Assembly (NCBI GenBank): GCA_023423535.1
Contig: JAFAFL010000106.1
Coordinates: 35,476-99,475 of the forward strand
From: Pseudomonadota bacterium
GTDB lineage: Bacteria > Myxococcota > Myxococcia > Myxococcales > Myxococcaceae
Length of the DNA stretch: 64,000 nt
Direction of reading: 5' to 3'
The notes beneath the pieces are model-generated. The model saw only the letters and a list, made by a program, of their open reading frames with translations, was not told the origin of the DNA and did not search any database. Positions within the stretch are counted from its first letter, which is position 1. Each line of letters starts with the position of its first letter. The translations under genes and the position numbers were made by a program. Positions 44,766 to 53,854 of this stretch are shown here, in pieces.

Positions 44766-45200
44766 TCAGAACCTGCCGGTCAGCGCGAGGCCAAGCCCTC
44801 CCGGACGTGGCTCGGGCACGGGCATCAGCGATTGCGGCGCCGGCACCGGGCTTCCGCGCAACGCGGTGACGAGCCTGTCGATCCCATACGCCGCCGCGAG
44901 CCCCGCCGCGGTGCCGATGACGTTCCAGGCCATGTCCGCCCACGAGGCCACGCCCGGTCCGTAGAGGTCGTCGATCTCCTTCGCCGCGCCCAGCGTGAGG
45001 GCGAAGCCCGCGCCGGTGAGCAGTCGCGCCTCGTGGCTGTCGAAGACGAGCGACCCGCCGCCGTACCCCGCCGCCGCAAGCCCGGCGCTGAGCGCGAAGT
45101 GCTCCGCCTTGTCCTTGCCGAGGAAGCTGTCCGTGCCCTGCGCCAGCGCGGCGCCACCGCAGAAAGCCGAGCCCAGAGCCAGCGTGAGGAACACGCGCAT
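44766..45200 (-). CDS. Exported DUF2279/YfiM-like membrane protein
   Basis: 144 residues from ATG 45200 (upstream in-frame start at 45236 is less likely). Signal peptide 1-21 (AALA-QG). Then 'KDKAEHFALSAGLAAAGYGGG', 'GAGFALTLGAAKEIDDLYG' and 'SWADMAWNVIGTAAGLAAAYGI': hydrophobic segments with conserved His, Lys and Asp in the pattern of DUF2279/YfiM-type small inner-membrane proteins. Function unknown. Downstream of the mscS-like gene by 32 bases, same strand. Confidence 0.75.
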   Translation of the reverse strand: MRVFLTLALGSAFCGGAALAQGTDSFLGKDKAEHFALSAGLAAAGYGGGSLVFDSHEARLLTGAGFALTLGAAKEIDDLYGPGVASWADMAWNVIGTAAGLAAAYGIDRLVTALRGSPVPAPQSLMPVPEPRPGGLGLALTGRF

Positions 45201-45232
45201 CCACCCAACGCTGTGTCTGCCACCCGAGCGAA

Positions 45233-46060
45233 TCAAGCGCTGGGCGCCTGCCCGCTGCCGGGGCTGTTGCGGTGATAGACGACCTGCCTCGGGAACGGAC
45301 TGCCGATGCCGGCCTTGTCGAACGCCTCCTTCACCCGCGCACGCAGCTCACGTTCTATGGCCCAGTGCGTCTGCGGCTTCACCTTCACCACCAGACGGAC
45401 CTGGATGTCGGAGGGGTTGAGGCCGAGCACGCCGTCGGCCTCGGGCGGGTCGAGCACCGCGTCGGGGAACTCGAGCTTGTACGCATCGCCCACCTCCTTC
45501 AGCACCTGCATCGCGCGGCGCACGTCGCCTTCGTACGCGACGCCCACCTGCACCACCGCGCGGCACCAGCCCCGGTTGAAGTTGCCGACGCGATCGATGG
45601 TGCCGTTGGGGATGTACCAGAGCTGTCCGTTGAAGGTTCGGACCTGGGTCACGCGCAGGCCGATCTCCTCCACCACGCCGGTCACGTCGCCGAACTGCGC
45701 CACGTCGCCCACCGAGATGACGCCGTCGATGATGTTGAAGAAGCCGCTGATGATGTCCTTCACCAGCGTCTGCGCGCCGAAGCCCACCGCGAGCCCGAGG
45801 ATGCCCGCGCCCGCCAGCACCGTGGTGATGGGCACCCCGAGCTGATCGAGCGCCATCACCACCGCGCTCACCACCACCACCACCCGCACGATGCTGCGCG
45901 AGAGCGAGGCGAGCGTCTGACCGCGAGGCGTCTTCAGCAGCGCCGCGGACGCCATGCGCGACAGCAGCAGCGAGAGGAGGTACCCGCCGAGGAGGATGAG
46001 CACCGCGACGAGGATCCGGCCGCCCACGTCGCCGATGTACTGCTGTAGTTGCTCCCACAT
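45233..46060 (-). CDS. MscS-family mechanosensitive ion channel
   Basis: 275 residues. Three N-terminal transmembrane helices; the third contains the pore-lining 'GAGILGLAVGFGAQTLVKDIISGFFN' (about 88-113), with the Gly/Ala packing and the Gly of MscS TM3. Then the beta domain 'VGDVAQFGDVTGVVEEIGLRVTQVRTFNGQLWYIPNG' and the alpha/beta vestibule domain. It releases osmolytes on hypo-osmotic shock at the inner membrane. Length fits the short E. coli MscS form. Confidence 0.93.
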   Translation of the reverse strand: MWEQLQQYIGDVGGRILVAVLILLGGYLLSLLLSRMASAALLKTPRGQTLASLSRSIVRVVVVVSAVVMALDQLGVPITTVLAGAGILGLAVGFGAQTLVKDIISGFFNIIDGVISVGDVAQFGDVTGVVEEIGLRVTQVRTFNGQLWYIPNGTIDRVGNFNRGWCRAVVQVGVAYEGDVRRAMQVLKEVGDAYKLEFPDAVLDPPEADGVLGLNPSDIQVRLVVKVKPQTHWAIERELRARVKEAFDKAGIGSPFPRQVVYHRNSPGSGQAPSA

Positions 46061-46145
46061 GCCGGCGCTTCTGCCATGCCGCGCGCTGGACGTTCCATCC
46101 CGAAAGCCGGTGCACGTCCGCTCCCGAATGACCTAGAGGAGACCC

Positions 46146-46793
46146 ATGCACACGACCCACTCCGCTTCCCGCCGTCCGCTGTCACTTCTCGCCGCCACCT
46201 GCGCGATCGCCTTCCTCGGGGCCTCGTGCGCGACGTCGAAGGGCGCGGCCTCGGACACGAATACGCAGGGCCAGACGCAGACCGATCCGTCGCACGCGCA
46301 CCCGCATCCGCAGGGCCACACGCACGGCAAGGACCTGCCGGTGGACGCGACCGCGACCGCCGAGCTGAAGGACACGCAGGGCACGACCATCGGCAACATC
46401 GGGCTGCGCCAGGCGCCGAACGGCGTGGTCCTCCGCATCGAGCTGCGCAACGTGAAGCCGGGCGAGCGCGCGTTCCACATCCACGAGGTCGGTCAGTGCG
46501 AGCCGCCGTTCCAGAGCGCGGGCGGCCACTTCAACCCGTTCCGTCACCAGCACGGCATCCAGAACCCCGAGGGCAAGCACGCCGGTGACCTGCCGAACCT
46601 GCACGTGCCGGAGAGCGGGAACCTCACGGTGGAGGTCTTCACCGACTCGGTGAACCTCGGCAGCGGCGAGGGCAGCGTGTTCGACGACAACGGCTCGTCG
46701 ATCATCATCCACGAGGGCGTGGACGACTACCGCAGCGATCCGACGGGCAACGCGGGCGGGCGCTACGCCTGCGGCGTGATCAAGAAGGGTTAG
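46146..46793 (+). CDS. sodC: Periplasmic Cu-Zn superoxide dismutase, His-rich lipoprotein form
   Basis: 215 residues. N-terminal hydrophobic segment ending LGASC (Cys28, possible lipobox), then a disordered His-rich linker 'SHAHPHPQGHTHGKD' (about 50-63). SodC domain: copper ligands in 'AFHIHEVGQC', 'GGHFNPF', zinc loop 'HAGDLPN', and 'SIIIHEGVDDY', with the disulfide Cys pair (GQC and YACG). Dismutates superoxide outside the cytoplasm. The His-rich linker may help load metal. The stop directly abuts the convergent next gene, leaving no room for a separate terminator. Confidence 0.95.
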   Translation: MHTTHSASRRPLSLLAATCAIAFLGASCATSKGAASDTNTQGQTQTDPSHAHPHPQGHTHGKDLPVDATATAELKDTQGTTIGNIGLRQAPNGVVLRIELRNVKPGERAFHIHEVGQCEPPFQSAGGHFNPFRHQHGIQNPEGKHAGDLPNLHVPESGNLTVEVFTDSVNLGSGEGSVFDDNGSSIIIHEGVDDYRSDPTGNAGGRYACGVIKKG

Positions 46794-47711
46794 TCAGCGC
46801 TTCGTTCGCAGGGCCAGCTCGGCCTCGACGATCCGGCGCTCGACCTTGAGGCGGCCGAAGTTGCTCATCAGGCCGCGCGCGGCGCCGCCGGCGAGGCCGC
46901 GCATCTGCACCCGCATGCTGTCCAGCGTGCGGTCCACCCCCTCCTTCCGGCGAGGCAGCTCGCCGTCGGAGCAGAAGGCGATGGAGAGCAGCGCGTCCAC
47001 CTCGATGCGGCCCTCCAGCTCCTCTTCGATCAGCTGGAGCGAGAGCCGCTTCGGCGCCGGCGCGAGGACGGCCTTCTTTGCCACCGCGAGCACCGCCTTT
47101 GCTTCGGTGAAGAGCGCGTCCTTTGCCGGCGCGTCCGCGAACCTGCGCATGTGCGCGCAGAGCTGACCGAGCAGCGGATCCTTCGCGGGGCGGCCCGGCG
47201 GACTGAGCAACCGCGAGAGCCACGCGTCCATGCCGTCACCACCGGCCTGTTCGACGACCTGGCGAATCTGCGGGAGAAGCTCCGCGCGGAGGGCGGTGCG
47301 CACCTTGTCGAGCGGCGCGCGCTGCATGGCGGCGATCTGGAGCGCCTGCTCCATGCTGGCGATGAGCTGCTCCTTCGGGATGACGCCGCGCGGGTTGTAG
47401 TTGCGCTCGCGCCACGGTCCCTGTGACGGCTCCTGCGCCATGGGGAACGGGTTCTTGAAGCGGACCGTGCCCTCGCGGCTGGGATCGAGCACCAGCTGCC
47501 GGTGGTGCGCGCTCGAGTCCTCGAAGCTGTCGAGGTCGAGCGGGATGCCGGGCATCGTCCGCTCGTCCTGGAAGATGGGCCCGTCCACGTCGTCGTACGT
47601 GAGCTGCTCGTCGGGCGTGAAGGGCTCGCTCTCGAACGCACGGCCCATCTGCGTGGGCTCGTCGTCGAAATCCTCCGTCGGCGTGCGTGGGGGCGGGCTC
47701 TTCCTGGACAT
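46794..47711 (-). CDS. Hypothetical protein with acidic N-terminus
   Basis: 305 residues from ATG 47711 (an earlier in-frame start at 47732 is possible). The first 100 residues are acidic and disordered ('DFDDEPTQMGRAFESE', 'TYDDVDGP'). The rest is mostly helical with 'LIASMEQALQIAAMQRAPLDKVRTAL' and a C-terminal 'MRVQMRGLAGGAARGLMSNFGRLKVERRIVEAELALR'. No membrane helix or known domain recognised. It is divergent from an adenine methyltransferase, with a 27-base gap. Confidence 0.6.
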   Translation of the reverse strand: MSRKSPPPRTPTEDFDDEPTQMGRAFESEPFTPDEQLTYDDVDGPIFQDERTMPGIPLDLDSFEDSSAHHRQLVLDPSREGTVRFKNPFPMAQEPSQGPWRERNYNPRGVIPKEQLIASMEQALQIAAMQRAPLDKVRTALRAELLPQIRQVVEQAGGDGMDAWLSRLLSPPGRPAKDPLLGQLCAHMRRFADAPAKDALFTEAKAVLAVAKKAVLAPAPKRLSLQLIEEELEGRIEVDALLSIAFCSDGELPRRKEGVDRTLDSMRVQMRGLAGGAARGLMSNFGRLKVERRIVEAELALRTKR

Positions 47712-47738
47712 CGATCCGTGACATGTTCCCACCCCACG

Positions 47739-49373
47739 ATGGGCGTTGAAAAGGTGCGGGTCGACGAAGAGGCGCTGGCAGAGGAAATCGCGCCCGCCGA
47801 TCGCCTCGCCCGCGGTGCCTTCTTCACCCCCGCGCCCCTCGTCCAGACGGTGCTCGAAGCGGCCGCGCGGTGGCTGCCCCAGTCCTCGTCTCTGAGCGTG
47901 GTGGATCCTTCAGCGGGTGGCGGCGCGTTCCTCTCCGCGGCGGCGGAGCGATTCCAGAGCAGCTCGGTCAGGATCTTCGGACTGGAGCTGGATGCCGACT
48001 CTGCGGAGAGCTGTGCCGCGCGGGTGCCTCGGGCGCGAGTGATCGAAGGCGATGCCTTGCGCGACGGCTGGCCGAGGCTCTGCGCTGCGCTCCCCGAGGA
48101 CGCCGTGGAGCTGTGGGTGGGGAACCCACCGTACAACGGCACCTCGCAGGTGCTCCGGGATCCTGCGGCCTACCGCGCGTTGCGAGCGCTGATGCCGGAG
48201 GCGCTTCCTCCGGGCACCAGTCTTCGCGACGACTACGCCTTCTTTCTCCTCCGCGCTGCCGAGCGCCTCTCGCATCGCCCGGGTGTGCTCGCGTTCGTGA
48301 CCAGCGCCACGTTGCTCGACGCGTTCTTGTATGCGCCGCTTCGCGCTGCCCTGCTCCAGCGGCTGCACCTGCGAGAAGTGATCGAGCTCGGTGAGGGCGC
48401 CTTCCGCGGCACGCGCGTGCGCACCTGCGTGACGGTGTGGACGAGCCGTTCTCTGGGCTCCACTGCCCGACCGGTCAGCTATCGCACGCGCGTGTCGCAG
48501 GGTCCGTTTGAGCCGTCTCAGCTGGGCGCGGCTGAGACGTTCGAGCCCTCGCTGCCCGATCACCTGCTGCGTCCACTTCCGGCGGCGGCGCGTGCGCTCG
48601 ACGAAGCCTGGCGCGCGAAGGGCGAGACGCTCACGTCGATCATCCCCGTCCACAGCCCCGGCCTGAAGACGCGCTTCGACGAGCTGCTGGTGGACGAGTC
48701 GCCCGAAGCCCTGCTCGCGCGGGTGGACGCGTTTCTTCGCCTACCGGCGGACGACGCCTCCGCTTTGGAGACGTTCGCGCGCGCGTTCGCGATCCCCCAA
48801 CGCGCGATGACGAAGCTCGAGGAGCTGAAGCGCTCGAGCGGGACCGACGCAACGGGTGCAGACGCCTCCCGGTTGCGTCCCTTCTGGCGCTACGCGGGCG
48901 CGCGCCACCGCGGCGTGATCCCTCAGAAGGCGCGCGCCTGGTGCTACCTCGACCGCCGGCTCATCCCGCGCGGTGACCACCGCTTTCGCGGCGAGTGGGA
49001 TCCGCACGCAGGCGAAGTGAAGCTCGTCTTCAACACCCGCGAGCTCCCGCTCTCTGCGGCGATGCTCGAGGAAGAAGGCTGCGTGCACGATCACCGTCAC
49101 GCCCGCTTCGCGCCGCTCTACGTGCCGCGCCGTCTGCGCGACGAAGGACTCTCCGCCGCGCGCAAAGGCGTCCCACTCGAGCAGCTCGGACCGCTGGTTC
49201 CGAACCTCTCGCCTCGCGCGTTGGAGTTCGCCTCGCAGATGCCCGGCGGCCCGCTCGCGTTCTTCCGCGCGCTCTGCAGCTTCATCAACTCCGACGACGT
49301 GCAGAAGGTCTGGGCGCCCACCTTCGGCGCGTGCCGTGATCTCCCCGTGCCCCTCCCCCTTCCCGGGAGCTGA
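47739..49373 (+). CDS. N6-adenine DNA methyltransferase (Eco57I-like, apparently orphan)
   Basis: 544 residues from ATG 47739. AdoMet motif I 'VVDPSAGGGAFLSAAAERF' (about 53-71) and catalytic motif IV NPPY (129-132, within GNPPYNG) place it with gamma-class amino methyltransferases related to Eco57I. The next helices and 'HRPGVLAFVTSATLLDAF' fit the same domain. The C-terminal half would be target recognition. No restriction endonuclease gene is adjacent, so it looks orphan; it may regulate genes or be a single-chain enzyme whose nuclease is lost. The gene is followed by an SRPBCC gene 9 bases on. Confidence 0.85.
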   Translation: MGVEKVRVDEEALAEEIAPADRLARGAFFTPAPLVQTVLEAAARWLPQSSSLSVVDPSAGGGAFLSAAAERFQSSSVRIFGLELDADSAESCAARVPRARVIEGDALRDGWPRLCAALPEDAVELWVGNPPYNGTSQVLRDPAAYRALRALMPEALPPGTSLRDDYAFFLLRAAERLSHRPGVLAFVTSATLLDAFLYAPLRAALLQRLHLREVIELGEGAFRGTRVRTCVTVWTSRSLGSTARPVSYRTRVSQGPFEPSQLGAAETFEPSLPDHLLRPLPAAARALDEAWRAKGETLTSIIPVHSPGLKTRFDELLVDESPEALLARVDAFLRLPADDASALETFARAFAIPQRAMTKLEELKRSSGTDATGADASRLRPFWRYAGARHRGVIPQKARAWCYLDRRLIPRGDHRFRGEWDPHAGEVKLVFNTRELPLSAAMLEEEGCVHDHRHARFAPLYVPRRLRDEGLSAARKGVPLEQLGPLVPNLSPRALEFASQMPGGPLAFFRALCSFINSDDVQKVWAPTFGACRDLPVPLPLPGS

Positions 49374-49382
49374 ATCCACGCC

Positions 49383-49838
49383 ATGTTCCGAGGCGATCTC
49401 GATCTCCACGCCACCATCCGCGCGCCGATCACCGCGGTGTTCGACGCGCTGACCGATCACGAAGGCATGGCCGCCTGGCCCGGCGTCGCCAGCGCCCTGC
49501 TCGTCCGCGAAGGCTCGCCGCGCAACGGTCCCGGCGCCGTCCGCCGCATTCGCGCCGGCGGCCTCACCATCGACGAGGAGCTCGTCGCCTGGTCACCACC
49601 GCACCGCTTCGAGTACCGGATCGTGAAGGGCTTGCCGGTCCGTCACCGCGGAGAGGTCGAACTCACGGAACGCACCGAAGACGGCGGCCCGGTCACCACC
49701 GTCACCTGGCGGATCCGGATGTCGAGCCCGATTCCCCTCTTCGCGCCCATCGTCGGCTGGCGGGTGAAGGACGGGCTCCGCGAGGCGCTGGCGTTCGTCA
49801 CCAGGCGCCTCGAGGCGAGCTACACGGCGTTGCCCTGA
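49383..49838 (+). CDS. SRPBCC (START/Bet v1-like) domain protein
   Basis: 151 residues. Helix-grip fold: 'DLHATIRAPITAVFDALTDHEGMAAWPGV' (strand and two helices, about 6-34), a run of beta strands ('ALLVREGSPRNGPGAVRRIR', 'HRFEYRIVKGLP', 'VTTVTWRIRM'), and a long C-terminal helix 'WRVKDGLREALAFVTRRLEASY'. It likely binds a hydrophobic ligand, such as a polyketide or lipid. No catalytic residues can be read. Follows the methyltransferase closely. Confidence 0.85.
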   Translation: MFRGDLDLHATIRAPITAVFDALTDHEGMAAWPGVASALLVREGSPRNGPGAVRRIRAGGLTIDEELVAWSPPHRFEYRIVKGLPVRHRGEVELTERTEDGGPVTTVTWRIRMSSPIPLFAPIVGWRVKDGLREALAFVTRRLEASYTALP

Positions 49839-49845
49839 AGCGGGC

Positions 49846-51432
49846 TCAGTCCCTCACGCACATCGGCTTCGGGGAGAGCACCGCGTCGCACGGGTGCCAC
49901 AGGCGTCCGAGCTGGTTCGGGCTGAGGACATCCTTCGGCGTGCTGCCGCCGACGACGTTGCCGCACGAGTCGATCGCGTCGAAGCCGGTGCTCTGGCAGA
50001 TGCCGGGCGAGGACTCGTAGGGCGCGATGCGGGTGATCGCGTTGCCCGGCGTGAACTGGAGCGACATCGGCGAAGAGACCTGGCCCGGCGCCACGCGCAG
50101 CTCGCTCTGGCCGCCGCCGGTGTTCTTGAACCAGCCGTTGCAGAGGTTCTCTCCCTCCATCTCCAAGGAAGAGATCTTCAGGCCGTACAGCCCGTCGTGC
50201 TCCTGCCCGAGCGACGCGGCGCAGGTGGTGGCGAGGTTCCGGTTGCGCACTGCCACGTACACGCCGCGCGGCGGCACGATGTCGGCGGGGCCGAAGTTCA
50301 TCCAGCGGTAGCTCGCCACCGAGGCGTTGTCGTTGCGGTAGGCGAAGTGGAAGCCGTCGAGCGACACCGGGCAGTTGGTGAGGTTCGTCATCTCAATCGC
50401 CTCGCCGTTCTGGCAGCCGCAATTCTGTCCGTTGCTGCAGGGGCCCTCGCCGTTCACGAGGTACTCGCTGAGGATGAGGTTGTCCCTCGTCGCCGGAATG
50501 GGCGTCGCGCACTCGCTCACCACGCGCACGCTGACCTGCGACTGCGTGGAGCAGCACCAGAGGTTGTCCGAGCGGCACGCGCGCACGCCGAGCGTCACCT
50601 GCTCGCCGGGCTCGTTCGAACCGGGGTGGATGCGCTCCGGCGGCCGCACGTGGTTGTGACCTGCCTCCGCCGTGGCGAGCGGCACGTCGTCCTGCAGCAG
50701 CTCGTACACGAGGCCCTGCGGCACCGCGGAGAACTGCACGATGGGCCGGCCGTCCCAGCTCGTCTCGCAGGCGGTGCTCACCGGCGGCGCGGGCGGCATG
50801 GTGCAGGGGATGATCGCGTCGATCTCGGTCTCGCAGCAGCTCTGCGCGCCGCGCTCGCTGGTGGCGCAGAACTCGAGCGTCCAAATGCCCTCGCCGTCCA
50901 CCACGAGGCTCGTGCCGAGGCCGGTTGCGGGGAACGGCGTTCCGGTCGAGCCCTGTGGCCGCGACTTCACCGACCAGCCTTGCGACACCACCGGCACGCC
51001 CTGGTCCATCACGTAAGCGCTGAGGAATACGCGCTGGTTCACCGGCGCCTGCTGCGACGCGGGGCACATCACGATCGGGCGCTCGCAGACGAAGTCCTCG
51101 TCCACCTCGCCGTCGCAGTCGTCGTCGGCCTCGTCACAGGTCTCGGTGCGCGGCGCGACCTCGCCTTCGCACAGCTCCATCCACACGCCGTCTGCGTCGC
51201 AGGTCTGCAGGCCCTCGCGGCAGGCGCCGACATTGCTGCCGCACACGCGCGTGGCGCCCGGCTCGCACGGACAGCCTTCGTCCACCACGCCATCACAGGT
51301 GTCGTCGAGCCCGTTGCCGCAGATCTCCTGCGAGAGGCAGCGCGCCTCCACGAGCTGTTCGCTCCCGCAGTTGCAGGCGCTGATCGAGAGGACGGCGGCG
51401 ACGAAAATGGGACCGAGCAGATGCGACTTCAT
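49846..51432 (-). CDS. MopE-like lipoprotein with lamin-tail-like domain
   Basis: 528 residues from ATG 51432. Lipoprotein signal with Cys20 (ISAC). Many Cys pairs; repeated 'CGNGLDDTCDGVVDEGC' and 'CDEADDDCDGEVDEDFVC' (about 40-115) are the calcium-binding 'DDDCDG' repeats of MopE-type metal-motif proteins. A lamin-tail-like beta domain follows near residue 370: 'LILSEYLVNG', 'GEAIEMTNLTNCPVSLDGFHFAYRND'. An exposed, disulfide-rich lipoprotein, probably at the cell surface. Function unknown. Confidence 0.85.
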   Translation of the reverse strand: MKSHLLGPIFVAAVLSISACNCGSEQLVEARCLSQEICGNGLDDTCDGVVDEGCPCEPGATRVCGSNVGACREGLQTCDADGVWMELCEGEVAPRTETCDEADDDCDGEVDEDFVCERPIVMCPASQQAPVNQRVFLSAYVMDQGVPVVSQGWSVKSRPQGSTGTPFPATGLGTSLVVDGEGIWTLEFCATSERGAQSCCETEIDAIIPCTMPPAPPVSTACETSWDGRPIVQFSAVPQGLVYELLQDDVPLATAEAGHNHVRPPERIHPGSNEPGEQVTLGVRACRSDNLWCCSTQSQVSVRVVSECATPIPATRDNLILSEYLVNGEGPCSNGQNCGCQNGEAIEMTNLTNCPVSLDGFHFAYRNDNASVASYRWMNFGPADIVPPRGVYVAVRNRNLATTCAASLGQEHDGLYGLKISSLEMEGENLCNGWFKNTGGGQSELRVAPGQVSSPMSLQFTPGNAITRIAPYESSPGICQSTGFDAIDSCGNVVGGSTPKDVLSPNQLGRLWHPCDAVLSPKPMCVRD

Positions 51433-51565
51433 GACGCGGGCGACCTGACCACCACACCGCGCCCTCCGTCCAGTGCCGGACAGGTGACATCGCCGTCGGC
51501 ACGCCGTGCTGGCGGGTCCCTGCCGACCCCTCATGCAACCAGGCTCGGGCGCTCCGTCAGAGCGA

Positions 51566-53854
51566 TCAGATGTACCCGAAGCGCCGGCGTAGCAGCCACT
51601 CGCCACCGAGCAGCGCGGCGAGGGCCACGAGGTAGTACCAGCGATCCCACAGCGGCCGGTCCCGCGCGCGACCAACCTCGACGACGGGCGGATCGAGCAG
51701 CGGCACCTCGGGCAATCCGTTCAGGGGCAGCTTGTACGAGGCGCCGTCGGTGGCCTTCGCGATGTCCGCCATCAGCTCGCCGCGCACCGACGCGTCCGAC
51801 AGCTCCGGTCCCACCGCGCGCACCGCGACCGCGTCCTCGCCCTCACCGAGCGGCGTCTCGCCCTTCTGCGCCTTCGCGAGGATCTTGTACGGGCCAGGCT
51901 TCGGCGAGGGGAACTCGAGCCGCACCACGCCGTCCGGTCCGGTGGTCCCCGTCTGCTGGGCGATCACGCGAGCCTCGTCCACGCTGAAGAGCTCCGCGCG
52001 CACCTGCGCCCCTTCGGCGGGCGCGTAGTCCGGCTGCCGCGCGGTGACGATCACGCCCACCGGCTTGCCCGGCTCGACCTGCGGCGGATCGGCGACGACG
52101 CTCAAAGTGGTGAGGTCCGGATCGCGCACCAGCCAGCGCAGCGCGTTGGTCCAGAAGCGATCGTAGTAGCGCTCCTGCACGCCCTCCGCCTGCGCGGGGA
52201 AGGCCCAGAACCAGCTCGCGTCGGTGGCCAGCGCGAGCGAACGACCGCGCCCGTACTCCCACAACGCGAGCAGCGGCGCGGGCTTGCCCTCCACCTGCAG
52301 CGTCGGGTGATCGAGCAGCACCGTCGCGCCCTCCTTCGCCCGCGTGACGTTGGCGCCGGGGATGGGCGGCAGCGCGGCCCAAGCGGCCTCGGCGCTGCGA
52401 GCCCCCTGCGCCACCGCGGTGACCGGATGCCGCGCGCCCTCGGGCGTGAGCCTCGCCACGAAGCGCTCTTCGGCTGCCGGAGTTCCGGTGCCCTCGAGCG
52501 GCATCGCCTTCATCAAGCGGGGGAACGACGCGCGCCCGGTGCCGAACGCCATATCGCCGCCGAGCATCGCCAGCGCGCCGCCCTCGTGGATGTACTTCTC
52601 GAGGTTGCCCTCGTAGCGGCTGATGCTCAGCTGCGGATCGGTGTAGCCAAAGTTCTGGAACACCACGACGTCGAAGGTGTGCAGCTTCTCGTCGAAGATC
52701 TGCTCGACCGGGAAGGGGATGAGCGACAGCTCGCGCTCGGGGACGTGCATCTCCTGACCCGCGGTCCGCAGGATGTAGAAGCTCACCAGATCGACGTTCG
52801 GATCCTGGCGCAAGAGGCCGCGGAGGAAGCGCTCGTCCCACGAGGGCCTTCCCACCACCATCAGCACGCGCACGCGATCGCGGATGACCTTCAGCACGAA
52901 GGAGCGCGCGTTGTTCTCGCGCACCGCCTCGCCCGGAAAAACCGGCACCGCCACCGTGTAGACGAAGCGGCCCGTCTGGTCGGGGGTGAAGGTGAACTCG
53001 ACCTTCTGCGCTTCGTCGTCGCCGTTCACGCGGACCGTCTTCGACGCCACTGTGCTGCCCTCGCGAGAGAGCGTCACCGGCACCGCCTGCCCCGCGAAGC
53101 CGCGCGCGCGGATCTCCACTTCGATGGTCAGCGCGTTGCGCACGAAGGCGAAGTCCTCGACCTTCACCCGCTCCACCGCGAGATCTCGCAGGCCGTCCTT
53201 GCCCACGAGCACCGTCGTCACCGGCACGTCCAGATCCGCCAGCGCACTGCGCGCCGCGCCCTGTACCCCGCCCTGCAGCTCCGCGTTGTCCGCGCCGTCA
53301 CTGACGAGGATGATCCCCGACAGCTTCCGCGCGCCCGCTCCGCCCTCGCCGGCCTTGATCGATCGAATCGCCGAGAGCAGGTCCGTGCGACCACCGCGCG
53401 GAGGCTCGTTGCGCAGCGCCGCGACGTTGGTGGGCGAGAGCTCCGGATCGAACCCGTGCACCTCGATCACGAAGCGATCGGAGAGCCGCTCGAAGTCGGA
53501 CGATGAAGCCTCGAGCCACTCCGCCACCGCCTCCGCGCGCGTGCGCCCGGACTCGTCGATGGGAAAGGACATGGACGCGGACCGGTCCACCAGCACCGCC
53601 ACGCGGTTCTTCACCTGCGCGACCTGCATCAGCCGCAGGCCGGGCTCCAACAGGAAGAAGAGCGCGGCGATCCCCGCCAGCACGCGCAGCGTCCACAGCG
53701 CGAGCTTCCTTCCGCGCGACGGCTCCTTGCGCACGCCCATCCCCGCCAGCACCACGCCAGCGACGATCGCGAGCACCAACAGCCCGAGCGCCCACGTCGG
53801 CAGCGCCGAGAGGCTGACGAGCTTCCACGCGTTGTAGGAGGTCTGCCTCTCCAA
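51566..53854 (-). CDS. VWA-domain membrane protein (BatA/GATase1-like family)
   Basis: 762 residues from a TTG at 53854, one base before the DUF4159 stop. Two N-terminal helices (about 15-37, 49-70), then a von Willebrand A domain with MIDAS 'VLVDRSASMSFP' (about 86-97) and 'ILVSDGADNAE'. After a beta region comes a GATase1-like/ThuA-like domain ('RVLMVVGRPSWDERFLRGLL', 'FDVVVFQNFGYTDPQ', 'GGALAMLGGDMAFG'). A C-terminal helix is followed by Arg-rich residues. MIDAS-type proteins of this kind go with MoxR AAA+ ATPases and DUF4159 proteins; only the DUF4159 partner is in the window. Assembly or stress role inferred. Confidence 0.85.
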   Translation of the reverse strand: MERQTSYNAWKLVSLSALPTWALGLLVLAIVAGVVLAGMGVRKEPSRGRKLALWTLRVLAGIAALFFLLEPGLRLMQVAQVKNRVAVLVDRSASMSFPIDESGRTRAEAVAEWLEASSSDFERLSDRFVIEVHGFDPELSPTNVAALRNEPPRGGRTDLLSAIRSIKAGEGGAGARKLSGIILVSDGADNAELQGGVQGAARSALADLDVPVTTVLVGKDGLRDLAVERVKVEDFAFVRNALTIEVEIRARGFAGQAVPVTLSREGSTVASKTVRVNGDDEAQKVEFTFTPDQTGRFVYTVAVPVFPGEAVRENNARSFVLKVIRDRVRVLMVVGRPSWDERFLRGLLRQDPNVDLVSFYILRTAGQEMHVPERELSLIPFPVEQIFDEKLHTFDVVVFQNFGYTDPQLSISRYEGNLEKYIHEGGALAMLGGDMAFGTGRASFPRLMKAMPLEGTGTPAAEERFVARLTPEGARHPVTAVAQGARSAEAAWAALPPIPGANVTRAKEGATVLLDHPTLQVEGKPAPLLALWEYGRGRSLALATDASWFWAFPAQAEGVQERYYDRFWTNALRWLVRDPDLTTLSVVADPPQVEPGKPVGVIVTARQPDYAPAEGAQVRAELFSVDEARVIAQQTGTTGPDGVVRLEFPSPKPGPYKILAKAQKGETPLGEGEDAVAVRAVGPELSDASVRGELMADIAKATDGASYKLPLNGLPEVPLLDPPVVEVGRARDRPLWDRWYYLVALAALLGGEWLLRRRFGYI

